Positions 1 through 8,558 of a stretch of DNA of 64,000 bases are shown here, one piece after another. The position numbers and the translations under genes were made by a program. Source of the DNA: Pseudomonas sp. MYb185 (GTDB lineage: Bacteria > Pseudomonadota > Gammaproteobacteria > Pseudomonadales > Pseudomonadaceae); assembly GCF_002979975.1 (NCBI RefSeq), contig NZ_PCQD01000008.1, forward strand, positions 62,001 to 126,000, written 5' to 3'. The notes beneath the pieces are model-generated. The model saw only the letters and a list, made by a program, of their open reading frames with translations, did no database searches and had not been told where the DNA came from. The number at the start of each line of letters is the position of its first letter. The first letter of the stretch is position 1.

Positions 1-27
1 GGCTGCGCCACATGAAGTGAGGTTGTC

Positions 28-627
28 GTGAACGATATCGCAAGTAATCAACAGTATTTTGACCAGGTGTTCGATCGGCAGCATCTGTCGTCAGCTGATA
101 TCAGGGAGTCCGTCTTCGAGGAGTGCGAGTTCAGCGATTGCGACTTTTCTGCCAGTACGCTGGCTCGCTGCAAGTTCGTCGACTGCACCTTCAAACGTTG
201 CAACCTGAGCCTCATGACCCTTTCTCAATCACGCTTCTCCACGGTGGAATTCATTGAATGCAAGCTGGTGGGAGTGGACTGGACCAAGGCCCAGTGGCCA
301 TCCTTCGACCTGGCTCCAGGGTTGGCCTTCAGAAGCTGCATACTGAATGACTCCAGCTTCTTTGGACTGACTCTTCACTCGCTGCAACTGCAGGATTGCA
401 GGCTGCATGACGTGGACTTCCGGGAGGGCAACTTTTCCGGATCTGCAATGCGTGATTGCGAGTTCAGCAACAGCGTATTCATGCGCACTGACCTGAGCAA
501 GGTCGATTTCAGTGGGTCAACGGATTTCACCATTGACGTATTGACGAACAAGATCACCAAGGCAACCTTCTCCCGCATGGAAGCCTTGAGCCTGCTGGAT
601 AGTCTCGGTATCGAGCTGGTTGATTAG
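28..627 (+). CDS. Pentapeptide repeat protein (Qnr/McbG-like fold)
   Basis: The 199-residue product is built almost entirely of five-residue A(D/N)LXX-type repeats (for example CEFSDCDFSASTLARCKF), which fold as a right-handed quadrilateral beta helix. There is no signal peptide or membrane segment, so it is cytoplasmic. The repeats are interrupted near residues 85-105, and the protein ends in a short helix-like segment (SRMEALSLLDSLGIELVD) resembling the C-terminal dimerisation segment of Qnr, MfpA and McbG, which bind DNA gyrase as DNA mimics. The length (199) is within that group's range. The start is GTG at 28 with AGTGAGG 5 bases upstream. The fold is clear; a gyrase role is only inference, because many pentapeptide proteins have no known function. 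Confidence 0.85.
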   Translation: MNDIASNQQYFDQVFDRQHLSSADIRESVFEECEFSDCDFSASTLARCKFVDCTFKRCNLSLMTLSQSRFSTVEFIECKLVGVDWTKAQWPSFDLAPGLAFRSCILNDSSFFGLTLHSLQLQDCRLHDVDFREGNFSGSAMRDCEFSNSVFMRTDLSKVDFSGSTDFTIDVLTNKITKATFSRMEALSLLDSLGIELVD

Positions 628-838
628 GTGTCGAACTGAGCAAAAACCGATGACAGTATCCAAAGCCTACTCGCTGCTCGAAGCCCAGTGCCTGCTGGCC
701 TGGGTTGGCATCTCACCCCACTGGCAATGAGCCGGGGCAGGCCCACTACCGTCACTGCAAGCTGGACAATGGTGCGGCTCGCAGCGCTAACCGGCTACAT
801 CCATTCCCCAGCGAGGCCAGGCACAGCTTTATACTCAC

Positions 839-1639
839 TCACTGCCTTCCAGGTGCCTCACTGAACGCAGTCACCTCGTCACCCCGGAGCGTTAGAACCT
901 CATAACCATTCCGCGTCACCGCAACCGTGTGTTCCCACTGGGCAGACAGCGTCTTATCGCTGGTCACGACAGTCCAACCATCCTTTTTCAATTTAACTTT
1001 GGCCTTTCCCTGGTTAATCATCGGCTCGATTGTAAATGTCATGCCTTCCTGCAGCACCAGTCCTTTCCCCTGCTGACCAAAATTCAGCACCTGCGGCTCC
1101 TCATGCATTTCCCTACCAATGCCATGACCACAGTATTCACGCACAACGGAATACCCATGCCGTGCTGCATGTTGCTGAATTGCGTGTCCAACATCGCCTA
1201 ATGTGGCCCCGGGCTTCACTACACGTATTCCTTCCCACATTGCCTCATAGGTTTGATCGACCAGTCGCTTTGCAAACGGTGAAACATCACCAATCATGTA
1301 CATCTTGCTGGAGTCGGCAATAAAACCACCATGTTCAAGCGTGATATCGACATTGACGATATCACCCGACTTCAGCTTCTGAACATCTGAAGGAATACCA
1401 TGGCACACCACATGGTTCACTGACGTGTTCAGCACATACTGATAGCCGTACTGCCCCTTGCTGGCAGGGCGTGCCTTCAGATGATCCACAATATAGCGCT
1501 CGGCCAGGTTATTGATATCCATCGTGGAGATACCCAGCGTTACCTGCTCATCGAGGTAACTGAAAACTGACGCAAGAAGCCGACCGGCCTCGCGCATTAT
1601 CTGCAATTCCTGTTCATTTTTTAGTATGACCTCAGCCAC
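839..1639 (-). CDS. map: Type I methionine aminopeptidase
   Basis: Removes the initiator methionine from nascent proteins in the cytoplasm. The 266-residue protein carries the dinuclear metal-site pattern of the family in order: VDIT and ADSS (two Asp), GHGIGREMHE (His), FTIEPM (Glu) and WEHTVAV (Glu). The start is GTG at 1639, which overlaps the 3' end of the upstream ParD-like gene by 8 bases and implies translational coupling. This Map is not next to rpsB or tsf, where the housekeeping pseudomonad copy sits, so it is probably an accessory second copy. Pairing of ParD-like proteins with Map is a recurrent gene arrangement. Function of the enzyme is confident; why it is coupled to an antitoxin-like protein is unknown. 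Confidence 0.95.
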   Translation of the reverse strand: MAEVILKNEQELQIMREAGRLLASVFSYLDEQVTLGISTMDINNLAERYIVDHLKARPASKGQYGYQYVLNTSVNHVVCHGIPSDVQKLKSGDIVNVDITLEHGGFIADSSKMYMIGDVSPFAKRLVDQTYEAMWEGIRVVKPGATLGDVGHAIQQHAARHGYSVVREYCGHGIGREMHEEPQVLNFGQQGKGLVLQEGMTFTIEPMINQGKAKVKLKKDGWTVVTSDKTLSAQWEHTVAVTRNGYEVLTLRGDEVTAFSEAPGRQ

Positions 1640-1838
1640 CCATGACCCTCCTTATATCAACATCTGCATGTTTCATCTGCTCGCTCACAATTTGAGAGAA
1701 CGACATGCTCGGATTGGTCTCCGCAAGCATACCTATTTTTATCCAGTACTCAGCCTGAGCATTGATGGAGCGCACCATGACCGAACTAGCCTTGCGGACT
1801 TCCTCGTGGAGGTCATCATTGATTTTCACGATACCCAT
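1632..1838 (-). CDS. ParD-like antitoxin-family protein
   Basis: A 68-residue protein (MGIVKINDDLHEEVRKAS...) with the ribbon-helix-helix layout of ParD-like DNA-binding antitoxins: a short beta strand (GIVKIND) and then two helices. The ATG at 1838 was chosen over an upstream in-frame start at 1895 because the strand-helix fold begins there and the longer version would run through the palindrome at 1849-1874. It is translated into map with an 8-base overlap. No toxin gene follows, only map. It probably binds its own promoter at the palindrome that ends 11 bases upstream of the start. Family assignment is moderate; regulation is inferred from the palindrome. Confidence 0.7.
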   Translation of the reverse strand: MGIVKINDDLHEEVRKASSVMVRSINAQAEYWIKIGMLAETNPSMSFSQIVSEQMKHADVDIRRVMGG

Positions 1839-1848
1839 AACAGATCCA

Positions 1849-1874
1849 TATATGAAACGTATACGAATCATATA
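1849..1874. promoter_or_regulatory. 26-bp near-perfect palindrome upstream of parD-like/map
   Basis: Eleven of 13 base pairs of this 26-base palindrome match; the only mismatches are 1856/1867 and 1857/1866, and the core is CGTATACG at 1858-1865. It ends 11 bases before the ParD-like ATG, a typical place for an operator bound by a ribbon-helix-helix autoregulator. Confidence 0.6.
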
Positions 1875-2072
1875 GAGAACCCGAACAGAGCGCAAAGATG
1901 ACCGCAGCGGTCCGGGAAAGCCAGAACCGCTTGCGACCTATGAATTGGTACGAGCGCTGACCTGACCGCCCCCGTGAAAGCAAGTAACGCGACAATGAAC
2001 CCACCCCGATAACGGGTGGTCAGGCTCAGATGAAGAAAGACGTACTTTTCATTGGAGCCCCATTCCCCGATT

Positions 2073-2531
2073 TCACAAAAGAAACACAAAACCCCCAATG
2101 ATCGCCGCAAACAGAACAGACAGGCCGATCATCACCTTCCAGGGAAAAGGCCGCGGGGGCGGCTGTACGGCTAACTGCTCGTTCAGATAGTTTCTCAGCA
2201 AGCGGGTATTACGCGTGTTGGCCTTGTAGACAGCATCGAAGGCATCCCCCACAACCGGTATCAGCCCACCGACAAAGTCGATCCCGATATTACGCAGCAT
2301 GCGCCGCTTCACCTCCTTGCTCGCACCAGCGCGCTGTGCCTCCCACAGCACATAGCCAGACATCGCCAACCCGATCAAATCACCAATACCCGGCACCAGG
2401 CCAATCAGGGGATCGACCCCGATCTTGAATCGGGTGAAAGGCAGACCGATGCTACTGTCGGTGAAACGGCTGAACTTATCGAGCCGCGCAAGTATGGCGC
2501 GTTGTTCGGCTTCGGATGGCTTTCTGGTCAT
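2073..2531 (-). CDS. DUF4112 membrane protein
   Basis: The 152-residue protein has the DUF4112 signature: a hydrophobic segment containing FKIGVDPLIGLVPGIGDLIG at residues 36-55, and a second Gly/Pro-rich hairpin (GGLIPVVGDAFDAVYKAN, about 88-105). A C-terminal transmembrane helix follows at about residues 131-150. It is probably an integral inner-membrane protein; the family has no established function. It is divergent from the ECF sigma gene with about 96 bases between the starts. Confidence 0.85.
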   Translation of the reverse strand: MTRKPSEAEQRAILARLDKFSRFTDSSIGLPFTRFKIGVDPLIGLVPGIGDLIGLAMSGYVLWEAQRAGASKEVKRRMLRNIGIDFVGGLIPVVGDAFDAVYKANTRNTRLLRNYLNEQLAVQPPPRPFPWKVMIGLSVLFAAIIGGFVFLL

Positions 2532-2627
2532 TACGGCTCCGGTAGCAAAGGGCGTCAGATCAATATAGGCTCAAAATGCGCCGCAAGCGTTGCCATACCA
2601 AGGCTCACGACAACCGAGCTGCCCATT

Positions 2628-3887
2628 ATGAATGCCATGTCCACTTCGCCAACACATATCGAACAGATCTACCGGGACCATTCTCGCCGGGTTCTCGCGA
2701 CGCTGATCCGCTTGCTCAACGACTTCAGCCTGGCCGAGGAATCCCTGCAGGAAGCCTTCGTCGCGGCCTTGCGGCAATGGCCACAGGAAGGCATACCCGA
2801 CAATCCTGCCGCGTGGCTGATCAGCACCGGCCACCGGCGTGGCATCGACCAGATCCGCCGCAACCAGACCGCACGCCGCCATGCCCACCTGGTGGAACCT
2901 GGCGACGCCTCCATGGAGGAAGCCGACGAGACTCCCATCGATGATGATCTGCTGCGATTACTGTTCACCTGCTGTCATCCCGCGCTGGCCATGGAAGCGC
3001 GGGTAGCACTGACCTTGCGGGAAATGTGCGGCCTTACTACCGAGCAGATCGCTCGAGCCCTGCTGCAGAAGCCCGTCACCGTGGCGCAGCGAATCGTCCG
3101 CGCCAAACGCAAGATCCGTGACGCCGGCATCCCCTACAAGGTGCCGGACAGTCACGAGTTGCCGCAGCGACTCCCCGACGTGCTCAAGGTGATCTACCTG
3201 GTGTTCAATGAAGGTTACTCACGTACCGAAGGGCAGCATGTCCTCGATGTCAGCCTCGCGGGCGAGGCTATTCAGCTGGCCGAATCCCTCGCCCGGCTGC
3301 TCCCCCACGGCGAGGTGTTCGGGCTCGCCGCGCTGATGTACCTGCAGCACTCGCGCCGCGATGCCCGCCAGGACCCATGCGGCGAGCTGGTCACACTGGA
3401 ACACCAGGACCGCAATCTGTGGAACCAGGCGGATATCCGTCTCGGTCTCGACTGGCTGGCCCAGGCACTGCAGTTCACCCCCATCGCACCCTATACATTG
3501 CAAGCCTCGATCGCGGCGGAGCATGCTACCGCCAGACATGCCGGCGACACCAACTGGAAGCGAATCGTCCTGCTCTATGATGCCCTGCACCGACAACAAC
3601 CTTCCGCCGTGATAGCCCTCAACCGGGCGGTGGCAGTGGCCATGCGCGACTCACCGCAGGAAGGCCTGCGTCTGCTGGACCAACTCACCTCCACCAGGGA
3701 GGTGCTCAGCTACCACCTGTTTCACGCGGCTCGCGCCGATCTGCTGCGGCGCGCGGGTGATACCGAATCCGCTCGAATGGCTTATCAGCAGGCACTGGTG
3801 CTGGCGGTTCAGGAGCCGGAACGGCGCTTTCTGGCGCGCCAGCTGCGCTTACTCGATGACGATCCCACCAGCCGACCAGCGCCATGA
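2628..3887 (+). CDS. ECF-family sigma factor with C-terminal DUF6596/TPR extension (ECF42-like)
   Basis: A sigma-70 family extracytoplasmic-function sigma factor of about 419 residues. Region 2 (IYRDHSRRVLATLIRLLNDF..AEESLQEAF) and region 4 (VALTLREMCGLTTEQIARALLQKPVTVAQRIVRAKRKI) are followed by a long helical extension of about 220 residues (KVIYLVFNEGYSRTEG, then TPR-like repeats). This layout is that of the ECF42 group, which lacks an anti-sigma factor and is encoded beside DGPF/YCII proteins, exactly as seen downstream here. ATG 2628 was chosen because the conserved sigma sequence starts just after it; ATG 2637 is also possible and no strong ribosome site favours either. The extended frame from 2502 overlaps the divergent DUF4112 start and is unlikely. 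Confidence 0.88.
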   Translation: MNAMSTSPTHIEQIYRDHSRRVLATLIRLLNDFSLAEESLQEAFVAALRQWPQEGIPDNPAAWLISTGHRRGIDQIRRNQTARRHAHLVEPGDASMEEADETPIDDDLLRLLFTCCHPALAMEARVALTLREMCGLTTEQIARALLQKPVTVAQRIVRAKRKIRDAGIPYKVPDSHELPQRLPDVLKVIYLVFNEGYSRTEGQHVLDVSLAGEAIQLAESLARLLPHGEVFGLAALMYLQHSRRDARQDPCGELVTLEHQDRNLWNQADIRLGLDWLAQALQFTPIAPYTLQASIAAEHATARHAGDTNWKRIVLLYDALHRQQPSAVIALNRAVAVAMRDSPQEGLRLLDQLTSTREVLSYHLFHAARADLLRRAGDTESARMAYQQALVLAVQEPERRFLARQLRLLDDDPTSRPAP

Positions 3888-3976
3888 AAATTTCATAAAA
3901 AGATCGATACCGCTGTCGATCTGGCCCCTCTCCGCACGACTCAAGGGTAACTACCCCAGCAGAGGAGAACGACAAA

Positions 3977-4834
3977 ATGAAATTCATGTTGATGCGCAAA
4001 GCGGACGAGGAAACCGAAAAAGGCACCCTGCCATCGGCCGAGGTCCTGCAGGCCATGCACGCCTACAACGAGCGCATGATCCAGGCAGGTATCTTCCTGT
4101 TCGGCAATGGCGTAAGGCCCACCAGCGAAGGTTGTCGTATCGTCTTTCGCAACGGAGAAGCCAGTGTTATCCGCGGCCCCTTCTCCCCCACCTCGGACCA
4201 ACTGGCCGGCTATTCGGTACTGGAAGTGGACTCCCTGGAAGAGGCCATCGACTGGGCCAGGCAATGGCCACGCGAGGACAGCGATGGCAACACTACCCTG
4301 GAGTTGCGCCGCTACTTCGAGCTGAGCGATTTCAATCTCGATGCTGCGCTCACGGATAAGCATCAGCGTCAGATGCAACTGCCGATGGAGCTGAACATTC
4401 ATCTGTCATTTCCCGGTAACTGCCGTGAAGCCATGACCTTCTACCAGCAAGTCACCGGCGGCGTTCTGGAAGCCATGATCCCTTATGCCGAGACACCCGC
4501 CGCAACGGAAGTGCCGGCCGAGCAGGCCGACCGGATCATCCATGCCTCGCTGAACATCCGCGGCCGGCGCCTGATGGCAGCGGACATGAACGGCGACTGC
4601 CATCAGGCAATGCAAGGTAGCTGTGTCCACCTGGAATTCGACAGCCTCGAACGCGCCGCCGAGGTGTTCGATCAACTGCAACAGGGCGGCCAGCTCATCA
4701 TGCCCTTTGAAGAAACCTTCTGGGCCAAACGCTTCGGCATGACCACCGACCGCTTCGGTACCCACTGGATGATCGGTTACGGTACCGGTCATTGTCCCCA
4801 GGCTCTCAACACAGAGGAGGTTAACGCTCCATGA
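3977..4834 (+). CDS. DGPF/YCII-domain and VOC-domain fusion protein
   Basis: The 285-residue product joins two small alpha/beta domains. Residues 1-120 form a YCII-related DGPF domain (start MKFMLMRKADEETEKG; the motif appears as IRGPFSPTSDQLAGY). Residues 136-275 form a PhnB-type VOC (glyoxalase/bleomycin-resistance fold) domain (LNIHLSFPGNCREAMTFYQQ; ending FGTHWMIGYG). It lies 89 bases downstream of the ECF sigma gene and overlaps the next DGPF gene by 4 bases (ATGA). Such proteins are the usual partners of ECF42 sigma factors, but no catalytic activity is established. The start has the ribosome site GAGGAG upstream. The fusion rather than two separate genes is the notable point. Confidence 0.88.
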   Translation: MKFMLMRKADEETEKGTLPSAEVLQAMHAYNERMIQAGIFLFGNGVRPTSEGCRIVFRNGEASVIRGPFSPTSDQLAGYSVLEVDSLEEAIDWARQWPREDSDGNTTLELRRYFELSDFNLDAALTDKHQRQMQLPMELNIHLSFPGNCREAMTFYQQVTGGVLEAMIPYAETPAATEVPAEQADRIIHASLNIRGRRLMAADMNGDCHQAMQGSCVHLEFDSLERAAEVFDQLQQGGQLIMPFEETFWAKRFGMTTDRFGTHWMIGYGTGHCPQALNTEEVNAP

Positions 4835-5190
4835 AATATGTCGCACTGGTGTACTACCAGGAAAGTCTCATTGAAGCCATGACCGAGCAGGAGTGGCACG
4901 ACCTCAACCAGGAATGCATCGCAGGGGTCGAACGGCTGTGCGCCGAGGGGAAGTACATCAGCGGTCAGCCACTGCAACCGGTGACAACGGCCACCACGGT
5001 CCGGGTGCGCAACGGGGAAACGCTGATTACCGATGGCCCCTTTGCCGAAACCAAGGAACAACTGGCCGGCTTCTACCTGCTCGATGCCACCAACCTGGAC
5101 GAAGCCCTCCAGCTCGCCAGTCGCATTCCTCCGGCGCGCCTCGGCAGCATCGAAGTACGGCCCGCCCGGGAATTACCAGCCAAAGACTGA
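4831..5190 (+). CDS. YCII-related DGPF-domain protein
   Basis: A 119-residue protein with the family core and the diagnostic motif TDGPFAETKEQLAGFYLL at about residues 67-84. It is translated from ATG 4831 inside the 3' end of the fusion gene (ATGA overlap), with GAGG as its ribosome site. DGPF proteins have a dimeric ferredoxin-like fold; their substrate is unknown, but they are co-conserved with ECF42 sigma factors and probably belong to their regulon. Confidence 0.9.
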   Translation: MKYVALVYYQESLIEAMTEQEWHDLNQECIAGVERLCAEGKYISGQPLQPVTTATTVRVRNGETLITDGPFAETKEQLAGFYLLDATNLDEALQLASRIPPARLGSIEVRPARELPAKD

Positions 5191-5223
5191 AACAGTCCCG
5201 AACACCGAAACAGGAGTCCGAAC

Positions 5224-5577
5224 ATGAACTACATCGATGGTTTTGTCGCAGCGGTTCCCACCGCCAACCAGGAAGCCTATATTCGCCACGCCCGTCTGGC
5301 CGCACTGGTGTTCAAGGAGCATGGCGCACTGCGGGTAACGGAATGCTGGGGTGATGACGTCCCCGAGGGTGAGACCACGTCCTTCTCCATGGCGGTGAAA
5401 CGAGAGCCCGAGGAAGCCGTGATCTTTTCATGGATCGAATGGCCCTCCCGCGAAGCACGGGATGCTGGCATGGCCAAGGTCATGCAGGATCCCCGCCTGC
5501 AACCGGACAGCAATCCCATGCCCTTCGACGGCAAGCGTTTGATCTATGGCGGGTTCCGTATGCTGCTGGATGAGTGA
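5224..5577 (+). CDS. DUF1428 family protein (YbaA-like)
   Basis: A 117-residue cytoplasmic protein matching DUF1428 throughout: start MNYIDGFVAAVPTANQEAYI, central ECWGDDVPEGETTSF, and the end PFDGKRLIYGGFRMLLDE. This family shares the dimeric alpha/beta-barrel (ferredoxin-like) fold of the DGPF proteins upstream. It starts 34 bases after the DGPF stop with AGGAGT as ribosome site, so it is probably the last gene of the ECF42-linked operon. Function unknown. Confidence 0.92.
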   Translation: MNYIDGFVAAVPTANQEAYIRHARLAALVFKEHGALRVTECWGDDVPEGETTSFSMAVKREPEEAVIFSWIEWPSREARDAGMAKVMQDPRLQPDSNPMPFDGKRLIYGGFRMLLDE

Positions 5578-5858
5578 GGCCATTAACGACCACGCCAGCC
5601 GGGAACGCTCGATGGGTACCTACCTGGCTAAACGGGCCATGCGCTGAGGCATGGCCCACTCTACTCCCATCTTCTCGGACCATGCCCAACAAATGTACTC
5701 CCACGAACCACGGCGGTGCACCCCCACGTCATAAATGCCAACACAACCCCGCTCACAATGGCCACAGCCGGTATAAACCGGGAAAAACGAGAAGTTGGAA
5801 TACATTCTGCTTGGGAATCGGTGGTCACCAAGCCGTAGCCGTTCGGAGGAGAGGGAGC

Positions 5859-6206
5859 ATGATCGATGAAGCCCGTTTCAACCGCAGCACCCTGGATCGC
5901 ATGGTCACTCTGCGCAGACGCCTCAAGCAAACCATGGGCGTGACCATACACCTGGGCGAGCCTGGCGCGTTCGAACAGATGATCAAACTCAGCGAGGCCA
6001 GCACAGATGAAGAGGTGCGCAAACTGGGTGCGGAGCTGGCGCCGACCGCTTCTCACCAGCAAAAGGCAGCGACACTCGGGAAAGGAATGATAGAGACGAT
6101 GCGCGAGCGGCTCACCAGCAACACCCAAGCCAGGCAAACCGAATCACATACCAGCCTATCCGGTAACAGGGTGCAGATTTACCGCGGGCGGATCGTGCAA
6201 CAATAA
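5859..6206 (+). CDS. Hypothetical protein, 115 residues
   Basis: ATG 5859 (MIDEARFNRSTLDRMV) is preceded by GGAGGAGAGGGAG, a strong ribosome site, so this start is preferred to the longer frame from 5574 that overlaps DUF1428. The product is basic and helical with no membrane segment or signal peptide. I do not recognise a family. The C-terminal third is Thr/Ser/Gln-rich and probably disordered. The 281 bases upstream hold no gene. Confidence 0.6.
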   Translation: MIDEARFNRSTLDRMVTLRRRLKQTMGVTIHLGEPGAFEQMIKLSEASTDEEVRKLGAELAPTASHQQKAATLGKGMIETMRERLTSNTQARQTESHTSLSGNRVQIYRGRIVQQ

Positions 6207-6228
6207 CGACAGGCCCATTATCAAATGA

Positions 6229-6867
6229 TCAGGGGGTTTCACTCATCTGACTACTACCAGCGAGTGCAATACCACCAGAAGCACTGCCGCCGCCTCCGCC
6301 ACCACCACCGCCACCTTTACCACCAGACCCACCGCCTCGTTTACTACTACCACCTGCAGTAACACGCATAGGGCCCTGGTTAGGGACGGTAATACCTGTC
6401 GGAATTGCTGTTAGATCCAGAGCCTGACGAATAAAGTCACGCAATGAAATCACCAGTTCAGCGGTTTCGATATTTTTCCCTGCCACCATATCGTTAGCTG
6501 CTTGCGCAGCCAGCCGAACCTGTTCCTCTGTACCCAGTAAAACAACATCTGACAGTGCCGCTTCAACCGCATCGCGGATACGCCTGCGGCGCTCGGAAGG
6601 ACTGGCCTCGTCATCTGTACCGGCAAACTCACGTAAATGAGCAGGATCAACCGCCAGCTCGCCCGTAAAGGAACCTCCCAGCACCTTGTAGGCAGCAATA
6701 AGCACCTTTAATCGTTCATTGATCTGCCGATTTTCACGCTCACGTCGACGCTGAAAGGTCTGCATGAAAATGAGACGAACACCGACCACTACCACAGACA
6801 TCAATACCAAAGTCAGCAGTGTCGTCATGATTGCGAAGCCAGAACTGAAATCAAGCAGGTTCCGCAT
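6229..6867 (-). CDS. Membrane-anchored hypothetical protein with Gly-rich tail
   Basis: The 212-residue protein has one N-terminal transmembrane helix (about residues 13-35), a basic segment (QRRRERENRQINERLKVL), a helical soluble domain of about 110 residues and a low-complexity tail (SSKRGGGSGGKGG, then a run of ten Gly). The soluble domain would face the cytoplasm under the positive-inside rule. The upstream VF530 gene ends 14 bases before this start, so the two are probably cotranscribed. I do not recognise a named domain. Confidence 0.7.
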   Translation of the reverse strand: MRNLLDFSSGFAIMTTLLTLVLMSVVVVGVRLIFMQTFQRRRERENRQINERLKVLIAAYKVLGGSFTGELAVDPAHLREFAGTDDEASPSERRRRIRDAVEAALSDVVLLGTEEQVRLAAQAANDMVAGKNIETAELVISLRDFIRQALDLTAIPTGITVPNQGPMRVTAGGSSKRGGGSGGKGGGGGGGGGGSASGGIALAGSSQMSETP

Positions 6868-6881
6868 AAATCACCTGTTGC

Positions 6882-7103
6882 CTAATGATGAAAGGTGGCT
6901 ACGTATAGCCTTTCAACCTTGTCTCTTGCCCACTGGGTTCTGCGCAGGAACTTCAAGGAAGATTTGATTGACTGATCCTTCTTGAAGCAGTTGATATCGA
7001 TCCGCTGAGCCAAACCATCCCAGCCATAGTGACTTTCCAACCTGGTGACGATCTGCTCGAGCGTGACACCGTGCAACGGGTCACGCGGGTTTTCATTACT
7101 CAT
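6882..7103 (-). CDS. VF530 family (DUF2132) DNA-binding protein, copy 1
   Basis: The 73-residue protein matches the VF530 family end to end: [60 protein letters not shown]. The family has a compact helical fold with a proposed double-stranded DNA-binding role. A paralogue lies at 14720-14950, and only scattered residues differ. It is upstream of, and close to, the Gly-rich membrane protein. Confidence 0.93.
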   Translation of the reverse strand: MSNENPRDPLHGVTLEQIVTRLESHYGWDGLAQRIDINCFKKDQSIKSSLKFLRRTQWARDKVERLYVATFHH

Positions 7104-7256
7104 GAATCGACAATTACCCCTGTAGTGTAGTCAGCAGAACTGAGCACCATTGATGATACCCCTCCGGTGAGCTCTCTGCACTCCGCAAGCATAGTTCAGA
7201 GACTGGCGTTGCCAGGTGTTACTGGCTCTAGCTCGCGTGACCTGGCAACAGGTTGA

Positions 7257-8228
7257 TCAGGCAGGCATGCTCATGCGCGTTTCGCGGCGCAGCTTGGTGA
7301 CGTCTGCGCGCGGCGGCGCACCGAACATGCGGCTGTATTCGCGGCTGAAGTGCGAAGGACTTTCATAGCCGACCCGATAGCTGGCCGTCGCAGCTTCAAG
7401 GCCTTCACTGAGCATCAACCTCCGCGCTTCGTGCAGGCGCAGCTTCTTCTGGAACTGCACGGGTGACATCCGCGTGACCTGCTTGAAGCTGTGGTACAGC
7501 GCCGACTCACTCATGTTCACGTCTTCTGCCAGCTCCCGTACCCGCAGCGGCTCGGCGAAACGGCTCTTGAGCACTGAAATCACCCGGGAAATACGGTGTG
7601 ACTGACTATCGGCGGAAACAAACTCGCGCATGCGCGGGCCCATCTCACCGACCAGCGCACGGTAGATGATCTCGCGCTGGATCAGGGGCGCCAGCACCTT
7701 CGCATCGGTTGGCGAGTCGAGCAGTTGCACCAGCCGGGTCATGGCATCGAGTATGCCCAGATCGACCTGGGCGATACACAGACCGCAGGCTGAATAAGGG
7801 CAGTCAGTCGGCCCCCCGCTCGCCTCGGCATCGCCTAATTGCAACACCAGATCGGCGACTTCCGCCGGATCGATACTGATCTTCACCGCCAGATAGGGCT
7901 GCTCTGGAGAGGCATCTATTACGCGCCCCTTCACCGGCAGATCGACACTGGACACCATATAACTGAGCGCACCATAGACAATTTCCCGGTCGCCCAGTTC
8001 GACCGTCTTGCGGCCCTGGGCAATGACACACAACGAGGGCTCGTACACGGTGGACACGCAACCGGAGGGCGCATCGATGCGAAACAGCTCCAGGCCGGGA
8101 ATGATGGTTTTGTGGATGCCCTCGGTGGTGATTCTGGCTGAGACCAGATCGGCCAATTGCCGGCACATGGGTTCGGCGGGTGGCTGTATCGGGTCAAGTA
8201 CAGGGGTTGGGTAGGCGACGTTGAGCAT
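7257..8228 (-). CDS. AraC-family transcriptional regulator
   Basis: A 323-residue regulator. The N-terminal half matches the AraC_N type sensor (FRIDAPSGCVSTVYEPSLCVIAQGRKTVELG) and the C-terminal 100 residues carry two helix-turn-helix motifs (LRVRELAEDVNMSESALYHSFKQ and EAATASYRVGYESPSHFSREYSRMFG). ATG 8228 is chosen because GGAGG lies 7 bases upstream; the frame extends to 8333 but without such a site. It is divergent from the RND efflux operon across 330 bases, which suggests it controls that operon, but no operator was identified. Confidence 0.92.
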   Translation of the reverse strand: MLNVAYPTPVLDPIQPPAEPMCRQLADLVSARITTEGIHKTIIPGLELFRIDAPSGCVSTVYEPSLCVIAQGRKTVELGDREIVYGALSYMVSSVDLPVKGRVIDASPEQPYLAVKISIDPAEVADLVLQLGDAEASGGPTDCPYSACGLCIAQVDLGILDAMTRLVQLLDSPTDAKVLAPLIQREIIYRALVGEMGPRMREFVSADSQSHRISRVISVLKSRFAEPLRVRELAEDVNMSESALYHSFKQVTRMSPVQFQKKLRLHEARRLMLSEGLEAATASYRVGYESPSHFSREYSRMFGAPPRADVTKLRRETRMSMPA

Positions 8229-8558
8229 GGCAGACCTCCAGAGAGTGGAGCCAGTATATACAGGATCAGGTAAGCCATAAGACCGGCACCGACGATTTGC
8301 AGGAATAGGCAATGATTCTGGAGGATCACTCAAACCATTACAGATAAAGCGCTACGGAGAAGGAAAAATTTCTGTTCAGGCAAACTTGTCGATCTTGAAT
8401 GCACAGCGTGCGAGGCCGTCAAAAATAGAATCAGGCAAGCATGCCGCAGTAACGCGCTACCCCTTGCAAGAGCACAGGTCTTATCGTTCAACCCTACCAG
8501 GGCGCCCTGCGCCCATGACTCAGACCCAGTAATCCCTGACGGGAAGCGAGAACAGACC
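8229..8558. promoter_or_regulatory. Divergent intergenic region, araC-type gene / RND operon
   Basis: 330 bases between two divergent starts. It must hold both promoters, and the size leaves room for regulator sites. I see no clear palindrome or nod-box-like repeat and no credible ORF. Confidence 0.4.

Noticed and set aside
649-729. 26-codon ORF after the pentapeptide gene
   Set aside because: No ribosome site or homology; likely chance.
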